Assembly: GCA_902470695.1 (NCBI GenBank)
Contig: CABRHH010000036.1
Coordinates: 1-20,298 of the forward strand
Source: an uncultured Collinsella sp.
GTDB lineage: Bacteria; Actinomycetota; Coriobacteriia; Coriobacteriales; Coriobacteriaceae
Direction: 5' to 3'
Length of the DNA: 20,298 nucleotides
Shown piece by piece: positions 1 through 6,920 of the stretch. Both the position numbers and the translations under genes were made by a program. The notes below the pieces were generated by a model. That model was not told where the DNA came from and did not search any database. It saw nothing but the letters and a program-made list of their open reading frames with translations. The first letter of the stretch is position 1; each line of letters opens with the position of its first letter.

Positions 1-73
1 GGGAGGCCGCCTAGCGGTTATGATTTATCGCGTCCAAGATTCGGGGCGCAGTTCAATCCCGCGCCCGCTTCCG
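1..73 (+). pseudogene. Decayed tRNA-like sequence
   Basis: The stretch contains a D-loop-like CCTAGCGGTTA and a T-loop-like GTTCAATCCC at roughly tRNA spacing, and the ends can partly pair (GGAGGC with GCTTCC, using a G-T wobble). The D stem, anticodon stem and T stem do not close cleanly, and the 3' end reads CCG instead of CCA. I read it as a possible tRNA remnant, not a working tRNA. It begins at the window edge, so sequence to the left might change the picture. A chance resemblance is also possible. Confidence 0.25.
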
Positions 74-116
74 TTTCCCGTGCGTTAACTTGTGCGGGCG
101 CTCCAGCGCGACGGAG

Positions 117-122
117 TACAAT
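117..122 (+). promoter_or_regulatory. Possible -10 element for the aminotransferase gene
   Basis: TACAAT matches the TATAAT consensus at five of six bases and lies about 90 bp upstream of the ilvE-like start codon. No good -35 hexamer lies at 16-18 bp; the nearest TTG-type sequence, TTGTGC at 90-95, is 21 bp away. This is a weak call based on one hexamer. Confidence 0.3.
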
Positions 123-214
123 CAATCCAAGGACATATTCGGCCGGACGCACCGCCGCCGGCTGCCGACGTGCTGCGCGTTCCGGCGCAGCCGCAACGTG
201 AGAGGAAGAGCGCC

Positions 215-1255
215 ATGGCTGTCGAGAAAAAGGATCTGGACTGGGGCAACCTTGATTTCAGCTATCGCAAGACCGACTACAGCTACGTATGCAACTACGA
301 GAACGGCCAGTGGGGCGCAGGCGAGCTGACGAGCGACCATACGGTGCGGCTTTCCGAGTGCGCCGGCATCCTCCACTACTGCCAGGAGGTGTTCGAGGGG
401 CTCAAGGCCTACACGACCGCCGACGGCTCGATCGTGTGCTTCCGCCCCGACCTCAACGCCAGCCGCATGGCCGATTCCGCGCGCCGCCTGGTGATGCCGG
501 AGTTCCCCGAGGACCGCTTCGTGGAGGCGGTCAAGCAGGTTGTCGAGGCCAACGCGGCCTGGGTTCCCCCGTTCGGCTCCGGCGCCACCCTCTACGTGCG
601 CCCGCTCATGTTCGCCACGGGCGACGTCATCGGCGTGAAGCCGGCGGACAGCTACCAGTTCCGCATCCTCGTGACGCCGGTGGGCCCGTACTTCAAGGGC
701 GGCCTCAAGCCCATCAAGCTGCGCATCTCCGATTACGACCGCGCGGCACCGCGTGGCACCGGCAACATCAAGGCCGGTCTGAACTACGCCATGAGCCTGA
801 AGGCCGGTATGGAGGCGCACGCGGCGGGCTTTGCCGAGAACCTCTACCTGGATTCCGAGAGCCGCACGTTCGTCGAGGAGACCGGAGGGGCGAACGTGCT
901 GTTCGTGGCCGAAGACGGCACGCTGGTGGTTCCGCAGTCCCATACGGACTCGATTCTGCCCTCCATCACGCGCCGGTCGCTCGTGCAGGTGGCGCAGGAC
1001 CTGGGTATGACGGTGGTCGAGCGCCCCGTGAAGTGGGACGAGGTCAAGCAGGGCACGTTCGTGGAGTGCGGTCTGTGCGGCACCGCGGCGGTGATCAGTC
1101 CGGTGGGCGAGATTCACGACGGCGATGAGGTGGTGTGCTTCTCGGCCGGGCATGACGAGATGGGCCCGGTGATGACGAAGCTGCGCGAGACGCTGACGGG
1201 CATCCAGGACGGTGCGGTGGCCGACCAGCACGGTTGGGTGTGCAAGATCTGCTAA
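215..1255 (+). CDS. ilvE: Branched-chain amino acid aminotransferase
   Basis: The 346-residue product is a fold-type IV PLP enzyme that interconverts Leu, Ile and Val with their 2-oxo acids using glutamate/2-oxoglutarate, in the cytosol. Visible family motifs, in order, are EVFEGLKAY near the N-terminus, the GTGNIK segment with K186 as the likely PLP-binding lysine, ETGGANVLFV, and GTAAVISPVGEI near the C-terminus. The length fits the longer BCAT2-like subgroup, which is usually about 340-370 residues. The ATG at 215 is preferred over the upstream in-frame ATG at 92 because AGAGGAAG lies just before it and family similarity begins there. A CGLC pair (C285, C288) sits beside the GTAAV motif; a redox role is not supported by sequence alone. 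The gene stands alone and converges on the cobW-like gene. Confidence 0.92.
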   Translation: MAVEKKDLDWGNLDFSYRKTDYSYVCNYENGQWGAGELTSDHTVRLSECAGILHYCQEVFEGLKAYTTADGSIVCFRPDLNASRMADSARRLVMPEFPEDRFVEAVKQVVEANAAWVPPFGSGATLYVRPLMFATGDVIGVKPADSYQFRILVTPVGPYFKGGLKPIKLRISDYDRAAPRGTGNIKAGLNYAMSLKAGMEAHAAGFAENLYLDSESRTFVEETGGANVLFVAEDGTLVVPQSHTDSILPSITRRSLVQVAQDLGMTVVERPVKWDEVKQGTFVECGLCGTAAVISPVGEIHDGDEVVCFSAGHDEMGPVMTKLRETLTGIQDGAVADQHGWVCKIC

Positions 1256-1290
1256 GGTCTTGAGCTGCTGCCTATACAGATAGTCGTTTC

Positions 1291-1321
1291 GTGCCCTCGG
1301 CCGTCTTGCGGTCGGGGGCAC
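1291..1321. terminator. Hairpin between convergent genes
   Basis: A 12-bp stem (GTGCCCTCGGCC with GGTCGGGGGCAC, including G-T wobbles) and a 7-nt loop lie 35 bp after the ilvE stop. No run of T follows on either strand, so it is a weak intrinsic terminator at best. Its place between two convergent genes makes a shared stop signal plausible. Confidence 0.5.
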
Positions 1322-1434
1322 GCGCGTATGCGAGGATTTGAGCGTACTGCCGTTTTGTAAAAGGGCAGGGGAAGAGATGGCTGACTGCGGGAGCTGGGCC
1401 TGCTGCACGCTGAGGCCCGCTGCGCGGCCGACGG

Positions 1435-2466
1435 CTAGCGGGGGCGCCCGCGCCCTGGTCGGTTGCCGCCAGAGCGGCCGAGGGCATCCCGTAAGCGCGC
1501 GCCGGCGGAGGCGTGGCCCGAATCGGCATGGCTGGGGGAGAAGGCCTCGAGCAGCCAGGTGCGCTTGATGTCGGTCCCGATGAACACGGCTTGCGGCAGG
1601 CCCCCTTCGGCCGCCTCGGCACCGGTGACCGCCCATGCGCGGTCGACGACATCGAAGCGAAGCTGCTCGGCCTCGGCGCCGGCGTAGGCGACCGTGCCTT
1701 TCGCGCGCACGACGCGGCCGAACACGCCTGCGCTGAGCGCGTCGAGAAGCCAGAACAGATGGGCGGGCGTGGGCACGAAGGCGTCGTCGATGGCGAGGGT
1801 CTCAATGGTCGGCTCGCGTGGCGCAGCGGGCGTTACGGCCGACGCGGCGGGCACGGCAATCGGGGCACCGGGTCTACCCCCGCTGCCCGTCAGCAGCTCC
1901 TCGAACCAGCTGTTCGGAAGCTGCTGGTAGGGCGCATCGACCACCGCCGCGTTCGGATTGCGCTCGCGCGCCCACGCGGCCGCCGCGGCAACCTCGCCCG
2001 CGCCGGCCCGGTCCGCTTTGGAGATGATGACGGTGCCGGCGCTCGCCACCTGGTCAACGTAGATGCTGGGGAACTGGTCGTGCTGGCGCACCCAGGTGTC
2101 GGCCCCTACGATGGCGATGCTGGGAAGCAGCCCGATGCGCTCGTAGCGCACGCTGTCGATGTTGGCGAGCACGCTGGAGAGCCGGGCGATCCCGGTGGGT
2201 TCGACCACCAGGATATCAGGGTCGATGGTGTTGGCGATGGTAAGCACGGAGCTGGCGAAATCCTGTTTACCCGTGCAGCAGATGCAGTTGTCGAGCGACT
2301 CCCACACGGTGAGGTCCTCGTCGTCGCGGAGGATGCGGGCGTCGATATCGGCCTGCCCGCACTCGTTCTCGTAAACCGCGATTTGCCGCCGGCAGCGGCG
2401 GGACAGTTCGCGGATGAAGGTGGTTTTGCCGGCCCCCAGGAAGCCCGCGACGACGAGGATGTTCAT
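1435..2466 (-). CDS. CobW/G3E-family GTPase, putative metallochaperone
   Basis: The 343-residue protein has a Walker A loop GFLGAGKTT (8-16), the CxCC metal-binding motif C61-I-C-C64 that marks the COG0523/CobW branch, an EPTG segment (89-92) and SKAD (149-152) in the place of the NKxD guanine-specificity motif. A CobW_C-like region (PAHLFWLLDAL onward) follows, ending in a basic Arg/Gly-rich tail. Family members are GTP-dependent carriers or insertases for Zn, Co or Fe ions; the metal cannot be read from the sequence, and no His-rich linker is present. Its ATG touches the TAG stop of the upstream alcohol dehydrogenase with no gap, so the two are almost certainly co-transcribed and probably translationally coupled. 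The partner is a zinc enzyme, which makes zinc the first guess. Confidence 0.88.
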   Translation of the reverse strand: MNILVVAGFLGAGKTTFIRELSRRCRRQIAVYENECGQADIDARILRDDEDLTVWESLDNCICCTGKQDFASSVLTIANTIDPDILVVEPTGIARLSSVLANIDSVRYERIGLLPSIAIVGADTWVRQHDQFPSIYVDQVASAGTVIISKADRAGAGEVAAAAAWARERNPNAAVVDAPYQQLPNSWFEELLTGSGGRPGAPIAVPAASAVTPAAPREPTIETLAIDDAFVPTPAHLFWLLDALSAGVFGRVVRAKGTVAYAGAEAEQLRFDVVDRAWAVTGAEAAEGGLPQAVFIGTDIKRTWLLEAFSPSHADSGHASAGARLRDALGRSGGNRPGRGRPR

Positions 2467-3525
2467 CTACTCGATCACCACGACCGGCTTGATGAGGTCA
2501 CGCGGCTTGTCGCGCATGAGGAACACAGCTTCCTCCATGTGATCCCAGCCGTGGAACACGTGCGTGGCCAGCGGGGAGACGTCCAGGCGCCCGGAGGCCA
2601 CGAGGCTGCCGAGCTTCTCCATGCGCAGGCGGCCGCCGGGCATGAGCCCGCCGCGCACATCCTTGTGTCCCATGCCGACGCCCCACTCAACGCGCGGCAG
2701 TTCGACGTAGTCGCCGCTGCCGAGGTAGTTCACGTTGCCGATCTTGCCGCCGGGCTTCAGCGCCTTGACGGCGTCCACGAAGGTCTCGCAGCCGCCGCCG
2801 GCAACGACCACGCGGTCGACGCCGCGGCCGTCGGTCATGGCGAGCGCCTGCTCGGCGATGCCACCGTCCTTGTAGGAGATGAAGTCGGTGGCGCCGTAGC
2901 CGCGGGCCGCCTCGATGCAGTTGGGGCGTGTGCCCACGGCGATGATGCGGGAAGCGCCGCGCATGTTCGCGCCGGCAACGCTCATGAGGCCCACCGGGCC
3001 GATGCCGATGACCAGCACGGTGTCGCCGAACTGCACGTCGGCGAGCTCGACGCCGTGGAAGCCCGTGGGCACCATGTCGGAGAGCATGCACGCGTCCACC
3101 GGGTTGATGCTGTCGGGCAGCAGCGCCAGGTTGCCGTCGGCATCGTTGACATGGAAGAACTCGCCGAACACGCCGTCTTTGAAGTTCGAGAACTTCCAGC
3201 CGGCGAGCATGCCGCCCGAGTGCATGGAGTAGCCGGCCTGGGCCTCCAGCGAGTTCCAATCGGGGGTGATGGCGGGGACGAGGACCTTGTCGCCGGGCTT
3301 GAAGTCCTTGACGAGCTCGCCGACCTCATCGATGACGCCGCACGCCTCGTGGCCCAAGATCATATTGTGACGGTCGCCGATGGCGCCCTCCCACAGGGTG
3401 TGCACGTCGGAGGTGCATACCGCCACGGCAAGCGGTCGGACGATGGCGTCGAGCGGGCCGCAGGCGGGGCGCTCCTTCTCAATCCATCCCGATTCGCCGA
3501 TCTTGAGCATTGCATAGCCTTTCAT
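2467..3525 (-). CDS. adh: NADP-dependent secondary alcohol (isopropanol-type) dehydrogenase
   Basis: The 352-residue protein is a zinc-dependent medium-chain dehydrogenase that closely resembles the Clostridium beijerinckii / Thermoanaerobacter secondary alcohol dehydrogenases, as recalled, in both length and numbering. The catalytic zinc ligands C37, H59, E60 and D150 are all present, as is the Rossmann motif GIGPVG. G198-T199-R200 and Y218 match the known NADP-selecting positions (G-S-R and Y), with Thr for Ser. It should interconvert ketones or aldehydes such as acetone or acetoin with secondary alcohols, helping redox balance in fermentation. The structural-zinc cysteine cluster of horse-type ADH is absent, as is usual in this subgroup. 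The ATG at 3525 follows GGAAGGAGAG at good spacing; the frame extends upstream only through non-homologous sequence. It heads the two-gene operon with the CobW-like GTPase. Confidence 0.93.
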   Translation of the reverse strand: MKGYAMLKIGESGWIEKERPACGPLDAIVRPLAVAVCTSDVHTLWEGAIGDRHNMILGHEACGVIDEVGELVKDFKPGDKVLVPAITPDWNSLEAQAGYSMHSGGMLAGWKFSNFKDGVFGEFFHVNDADGNLALLPDSINPVDACMLSDMVPTGFHGVELADVQFGDTVLVIGIGPVGLMSVAGANMRGASRIIAVGTRPNCIEAARGYGATDFISYKDGGIAEQALAMTDGRGVDRVVVAGGGCETFVDAVKALKPGGKIGNVNYLGSGDYVELPRVEWGVGMGHKDVRGGLMPGGRLRMEKLGSLVASGRLDVSPLATHVFHGWDHMEEAVFLMRDKPRDLIKPVVVIE

Positions 3526-3539
3526 GGCCCTCTCCTTCC

Positions 3540-3554
3540 ATGCGCAGCGCGCAT
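3540..3554. promoter_or_regulatory. 15-bp perfect palindrome in the adh leader
   Basis: ATGCGC-AGC-GCGCAT is a perfect 6-bp inverted repeat with a 3-bp centre, 15-29 bp upstream of the adh ATG and just before its ribosome binding site. It could be an operator or a small RNA stem that affects translation. In GC-rich DNA such a short palindrome can also occur by chance. Confidence 0.3.
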
Positions 3555-3890
3555 ACGAAATAACCCACCGTTGAAATGGGCATAACTTGATTGCGAGTCT
3601 ATCAGGGTCGATGCGCTTCAGGCGGGGCGGAGCGGTGAGCGGGGCCTTGTGGCGGGTGAACGGTGCGCGCGGGTGGGATTTGTCGGGTTGCGGTGAAGAT
3701 GCTGCGCAGATGGCGACCGATTTGGGCGGTCCGGCTTGCGAGACGCGGCGCTGAGTGCATGCGGAAGGGGCGCTCGGGCTCGGCGTCGAGCATTTGGATC
3801 GGGCATGGGCACGGGCTGGGGGTCCGCACTGCCGTGTGCCCGCCTGCCCTGCCGCCGTGACTGGTATGGACTGTAAAAACCATGATGTAT
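3555..3890. other. Non-coding spacer between divergent genes
   Basis: This 336-bp stretch separates the adh operon (-) from the LPQTG protein gene (+). It holds a CCCA-N9-TGGG dyad at about 3564-3580. The frames open on the minus strand here lack a convincing ribosome binding site and recognisable protein character. I see no gene; part of it must contain the minus-strand adh promoter, which I could not place with confidence. Confidence 0.5.
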
Positions 3891-3920
3891 TTGCACGAAT
3901 GCTCATTTCTGGGTGATACT
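3891..3920 (+). promoter_or_regulatory. Promoter candidate for the LPQTG lysozyme-like gene
   Basis: TTGCAC (3891-3896) and GATACT (3915-3920) are separated by 18 bp and each match the -35 and -10 consensus at four or more bases. The predicted start near 3927 leaves a leader of about 75 nt. Within that leader are an imperfect palindrome GTTTGAACGTACTTAAAAC (3946-3964) and a bulged hairpin GCATTCCCG/CGGGATGC (3968-3986) directly before the ribosome binding site, so the leader may carry post-initiation control. Confidence 0.5.
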
Positions 3921-4004
3921 GGGAACGTGCCTGTAACGGGCTTCTGTTTGAACGTACTTAAAACGCAGCATTCCCGGTCGGGATGCAGAACCTAAGGAGG
4001 ATGT

Positions 4005-5795
4005 ATGCCTCAACCACGGCACGCCGCCATCGCGGCAGGGCTCGCGCTCACCTTGACGCTGGGCGCGGCGGCAACGCCGGTGTACGCGGCGGATGCAACG
4101 GTGCATGCGAGCGACGCGAACACCGACGGCGCGAGCGACGGGAGCACGCTGCCCGCTCCGTCGGACTACGACAAGGACGATTTCTATACCGGGGATGCGC
4201 CGAGCGCGGCGCTGATGGCGCGCTCGGCGTCCAGTCTGTCGCCGGTGTCGCTCTCGGACGAGATGAAGTACTTCTGCAAGTACGAGAGCTCGCAGAACTA
4301 CGACCAGGGTTTTTCCTACGGTGACGGCTACAACGCCATGGGCTACTATCAGTTCGATCGCCGCCATGCGCTGTTCGGTTTCCTGAAGGCGGTCTACGCC
4401 TACAACCCCACCACCTACGCCATGTTCGCCGACCCCATCTCCAATGAGGCGACGCTATCCAGCGCGTCGTATGCGACCTACGACAAGGCTGCGGGCACGC
4501 TGACGCCGATGGCCCAGGAGCTCAACGATGCGTGGCATGCGGCCTACCAGGCCAATCCCACGGAGTTCTCCGCGCTGCAGGACGCCTATTCCTACAACAC
4601 CTACTACCTGCCGGTGCGCAACCTGCTGAAAACCAAGTACGGCATCGACCTGGACAAGCGCGCCGACTGCGTGAAGGGCCTCATGTGGGGACTCTCCAAC
4701 CTGTTCGGCTACGGCGGCTGCCAGAACTACCTCAACGATGCGAAGATCTCGGAGGATATGACCGACGAGGAGCTGGTCACCGCCGTGTGCGACACCGTGG
4801 TGACGCGCGTGACCTATTACTGCTCGAGTCAGCCGCAGTACTGGCAGGGGTGGCAGAACCGGTATCGCTCCGAGAAGGCGACATGCTTGGCGTATCTGGC
4901 GCAGCACGAGGCCGACCAGGGGACATCGGGCGACAGTGCGACCGATGGTGGAACCGATGGCGGCACCGCGGGCGGCACGACCGGCGGGGCAATCGATTCC
5001 GGTTCGGGCGATCAGGGTGCTGCGAATCAGGACGCCGGGGCTGGCGGCCAGGGCTCCGCGGGCGAGCAGGACAACGCCGATCAGGGCGGCTCGGATGGGC
5101 AGGATAGCTCCAGCCAGGGCGGCTCGGGTGCGGCCGATGACCAGGATTCGGGCACCTCGGATAGCCAGGGCAGCACGGATGCGAGCGGCTCGGGTACCTC
5201 GGACGACACCGCGGCGGATACCGGTTCGGGCCAGCAGTCCGGCAGCCAGGATCAGAGCAGCTCGAACGATGGCGCTGCGGGCGGCGGCAGCTCGGATGGC
5301 GCTGCGGGGGGTTCGGGCGCCACGACGGACACCGAGCAGGGCGACAATGCGGCGGGCGGCTCGGGGTCTGCAGCGACCGCGCCGGATGCCGGGTCCGATG
5401 GCCAGGCGTCCTCGAACGGCTCGTCCTCGGATGGCACGGCGGATAGCGACGCCAACGGGCAGAGCGGCACCAACGAGACGACCGACGGGTCCTCGACGTC
5501 ATCCTCGGATGAGAAGGATGCGACGTCCGGCGCGCAGGGAAGTTCCTCGAACGCTTCCTCGACTTCTGCGGACAAGGGTTCTGAGCAGGCGACGTCGACG
5601 GCCAATGCGGCGACTGGCGACGTCTCCTCGAAGGATTCCGGCGCCGCCGCGCAGGCTGCAGCACCCACGGGCGACCTGCCCCAGACGGGCGACATCGCCG
5701 GCTTGGTGATGATGGGGGCCAGCGGCCTGGGCGTGGCCGGCGCCTCCTTCGTGTCGCTGGGCAAGGAGAAGCGCGCCCGCCGCGAGAAGAAGTAG
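4005..5795 (+). CDS. LPQTG-anchored secreted protein with lysozyme/transglycosylase-like domain
   Basis: The 596-residue product begins with a signal peptide (about 1-28, ending VYA). A globular head spans about 80-300, and a roughly 250-residue acidic stalk of Ser, Gly, Asp, Gln, Thr and Ala follows. It ends with LPQTG (558-562), a hydrophobic stretch and the tail KEKRARREKK, a complete sortase signal. In the head, KYESSQNY (catalytic-type E94) followed by GYYQFD (113-118) recalls the ES...GLMQ arrangement of lytic transglycosylases and other lysozyme folds; similar heads occur in proteins annotated VgrG-related in Firmicutes and Coriobacteria. A role in cutting peptidoglycan or host glycans at the cell surface is inferred, not proven. 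AAGGAGG at 3994-4000 supports the ATG at 4005, although the spacing is short (4 nt). It is monocistronic, ending at the strong terminator 8 bp downstream. Confidence 0.82.
   Translation: MPQPRHAAIAAGLALTLTLGAAATPVYAADATVHASDANTDGASDGSTLPAPSDYDKDDFYTGDAPSAALMARSASSLSPVSLSDEMKYFCKYESSQNYDQGFSYGDGYNAMGYYQFDRRHALFGFLKAVYAYNPTTYAMFADPISNEATLSSASYATYDKAAGTLTPMAQELNDAWHAAYQANPTEFSALQDAYSYNTYYLPVRNLLKTKYGIDLDKRADCVKGLMWGLSNLFGYGGCQNYLNDAKISEDMTDEELVTAVCDTVVTRVTYYCSSQPQYWQGWQNRYRSEKATCLAYLAQHEADQGTSGDSATDGGTDGGTAGGTTGGAIDSGSGDQGAANQDAGAGGQGSAGEQDNADQGGSDGQDSSSQGGSGAADDQDSGTSDSQGSTDASGSGTSDDTAADTGSGQQSGSQDQSSSNDGAAGGGSSDGAAGGSGATTDTEQGDNAAGGSGSAATAPDAGSDGQASSNGSSSDGTADSDANGQSGTNETTDGSSTSSSDEKDATSGAQGSSSNASSTSADKGSEQATSTANAATGDVSSKDSGAAAQAAAPTGDLPQTGDIAGLVMMGASGLGVAGASFVSLGKEKRARREKK
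4920..5640 (+). repeat. Low-complexity stalk-coding region
   Basis: This part of the LPQTG gene encodes a Ser/Gly/Asp/Gln-rich spacer made of irregular short units around GGC-TCG-GAT and CAG-GGC. One clear local duplication is the GATGGCGCTGCGGG element near 5269 and again near 5297. Such stalks lift the head domain away from the peptidoglycan and often vary in length between strains. Confidence 0.6.
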
Positions 5796-5802
5796 CGGCG
5801 AA

Positions 5803-5842
5803 CCCCGCCGTCGGCCGCGCGGCTGTCGGCGGGGCCGTTTTG
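5803..5842 (+). terminator. Intrinsic terminator after the LPQTG protein gene
   Basis: CCCCGCCG pairs with CGGCGGGG, and an inner CGGCC/GGCTG stem continues the hairpin around a GCGC loop. GTTTTG follows at once. It lies 8 bp after the stop codon and before the pyrE ribosome binding site. Confidence 0.85.
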
Positions 5843-5887
5843 CTAAGCTAGGGAATGGCGAAAAACCGGGCGAGAGGAGAGCCGTAC

Positions 5888-6571
5888 ATGGAGGCCTATA
5901 AGCAGGAGTTCATCGAGTTCATGGTGGAGTCGGACGTGCTGAAGTTCGGCGAGTTCACACTCAAGAGCGGGCGTACGTCGCCGTTCTTCATGAATGCGGG
6001 CGCGTACGTGACCGGCGAGCAGCTCATGCGCCTGGGCGAGTACTATGCCCGTGCCATCCACGACAACTTCGGCTTGGACTTCGACGTGGTCTTCGGTCCC
6101 GCCTACAAGGGCATCCCGCTGGCCGTGGTGACCGCCATCGCCCTGCACAATCTCTACGGCAAGGAGGTCCGCTACTGCTCCGACCGCAAGGAGGTCAAGG
6201 ACCACGGCGCGGACAAGGGCGGCATGCTGGGCTACGAGCTCACCGACGGCGACCGCGTGGTGATGGTCGAGGATGTAACCACCTCGGGCAAGTCCATCGA
6301 CGAGACCTACCCCAAGCTCAAGGCCGCGGCCGACGTGGAGGTCAAGGGGCTGATCGTTTCCCTCAACCGCATGGAGGTGGGCAAGGGCGGCGTCACCACC
6401 GCGCAGAAGGAGATTGAGGCCAAGTACGGGTTCCCCGTGGCGAGCATCGTGTCCATGGCCGAGGTGACCGAGCACCTGTATAACCGCGAAGTCGCCGGGC
6501 GCGTGGTGATCGACGACGCGCTCAAGGCCGCCATCGACGCCTACTACGAGCGTTACGGCGCGCAGGAGTAG
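5888..6571 (+). CDS. pyrE: Orotate phosphoribosyltransferase
   Basis: The 227-residue cytosolic enzyme joins orotate to PRPP to make OMP, the fifth step of de novo pyrimidine synthesis. The PRPP-binding signature is clear in VEDVTTSGKS (127-136). The N-terminal LKSGRTSPFFMNAG segment and the VFGPAYKGIPLA loop (68-80) are also typical, and the length is normal. The ATG at 5888 is chosen over the in-frame ATG at 5855 because GAGAGGAGA sits 8 bp before it and similarity starts there. No other pyr gene is in the window, and a terminator stands on each side, so the gene appears monocistronic. Its promoter must lie within the short gap after the upstream terminator; I could not assign it. Confidence 0.93.
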   Translation: MEAYKQEFIEFMVESDVLKFGEFTLKSGRTSPFFMNAGAYVTGEQLMRLGEYYARAIHDNFGLDFDVVFGPAYKGIPLAVVTAIALHNLYGKEVRYCSDRKEVKDHGADKGGMLGYELTDGDRVVMVEDVTTSGKSIDETYPKLKAAADVEVKGLIVSLNRMEVGKGGVTTAQKEIEAKYGFPVASIVSMAEVTEHLYNREVAGRVVIDDALKAAIDAYYERYGAQE

Positions 6572-6688
6572 CGCCGGCATCCGTGCCTCCTGTGCCGGCA
6601 CGCCCTGGCGGCACGCTCGCATGGTGATTCCGGGTGGATGAGCGTTCAGCTCGAAGGGGCTGTGGAGCCACAATTGAACCATGCGTGT

Positions 6689-6713
6689 AAGGCGGGCTTT
6701 CGAGCCTGCCTTT
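6689..6713 (+). terminator. Hairpin terminator downstream of pyrE
   Basis: AAGGCGGGCT and AGCCTGCCTT form a 10-bp stem (one G-T pair) closed by a TTCG tetraloop, followed by TGTTGTG. The T run is broken, but the stem and tetraloop are strong. The distance from the pyrE stop (118 bp) is longer than usual. Confidence 0.6.
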
Positions 6714-6866
6714 GTTGTGTGGAGTACCCAGGGCTTGTGTGGGGCCTGCATCTATCGCGCATAACCCGCCCTTGTTGTATGGAGGGCCCACGTCCGTCGC
6801 ATGCAACTCACCCTTGCTGTGTATGGAGCGCCCAGGGCTTGCTTAGAGTTCCGCTTCTGTCGCACA
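6708..6866. repeat. Three degenerate tandem repeat units
   Basis: Three related units begin at about 6708, 6768 and 6811. Each starts with a version of GCCCTTGTTGTATGGAG, continues with CCCA (CCCAGGGCTTG is exact at 6727-6737 and 6831-6841), and ends with TCGC-R-CA-like sequence (near 6755, 6797 and 6860). The first two units are offset by exactly 60 bp; the third follows after 42-44 bp, so the middle unit is shortened. The 21-bp cores at 6717 and 6821 agree at 18 of 21 positions. The array lies wholly upstream of the likely haem-operon promoter. Its role is unknown. Confidence 0.6.
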
Positions 6867-6867
6867 C

Positions 6868-6887
6868 AAGTTATCTATGTCAAACTT
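6868..6887. promoter_or_regulatory. Operator-like dyad 1 of the haem operon
   Basis: An inverted repeat AAGTT-N10-AACTT. It lies in an AT-rich island upstream of the likely -10 region. The same dyad recurs exactly 50 bp downstream with extra shared bases (CTA in the centre, A after each arm), which makes protein binding more likely than chance. Confidence 0.5.
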
Positions 6888-6905
6888 ATGAAAACGGGCA
6901 CAGTC

Positions 6906-6920
6906 TATACACAATATAAG
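6906..6920 (+). promoter_or_regulatory. Likely -10 region of the haem-uptake operon
   Basis: TATACA (6906-6911) and TATAAG (6915-6920) are both near-consensus -10 hexamers in an AT-rich island 55-68 bp before the start codon. Neither has a good -35 at 16-18 bp, which could mean a regulated or activator-dependent promoter. The region lies between, and partly inside, the two operator-like dyads. Confidence 0.45.

Noticed and set aside
1..73. Functional tRNA or tRNA-Sec
   Set aside because: Stems do not close, no clear anticodon arm, and the long variable arm expected of tRNA-Sec is absent.
1067..1078. CXXC redox switch in the aminotransferase, as in mammalian BCAT
   Set aside because: The CGLC pair lies before the GTA motif, not at the position of the mammalian CXXC, so no functional claim is justified.
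1513..3585. Long plus-strand frame across the cobW and adh genes
   Set aside because: Both genes on the minus strand have clear family motifs; this frame is their shadow, rich in Ala, Gly, Asp and His.
3602..3883. Minus-strand frames upstream of adh
   Set aside because: No ribosome binding site, biased composition and no recognisable motif.
6522..6806. Minus-strand frame with repeated PYNKGG/PHNKGR-like segments
   Set aside because: The repetition comes from the degenerate tandem DNA repeat. There is no ribosome binding site and the frame runs into pyrE antisense.
6708..6866. CRISPR array
   Set aside because: Units are degenerate, spacing is uneven (60 and about 43 bp), only three copies exist and there are no cas genes.
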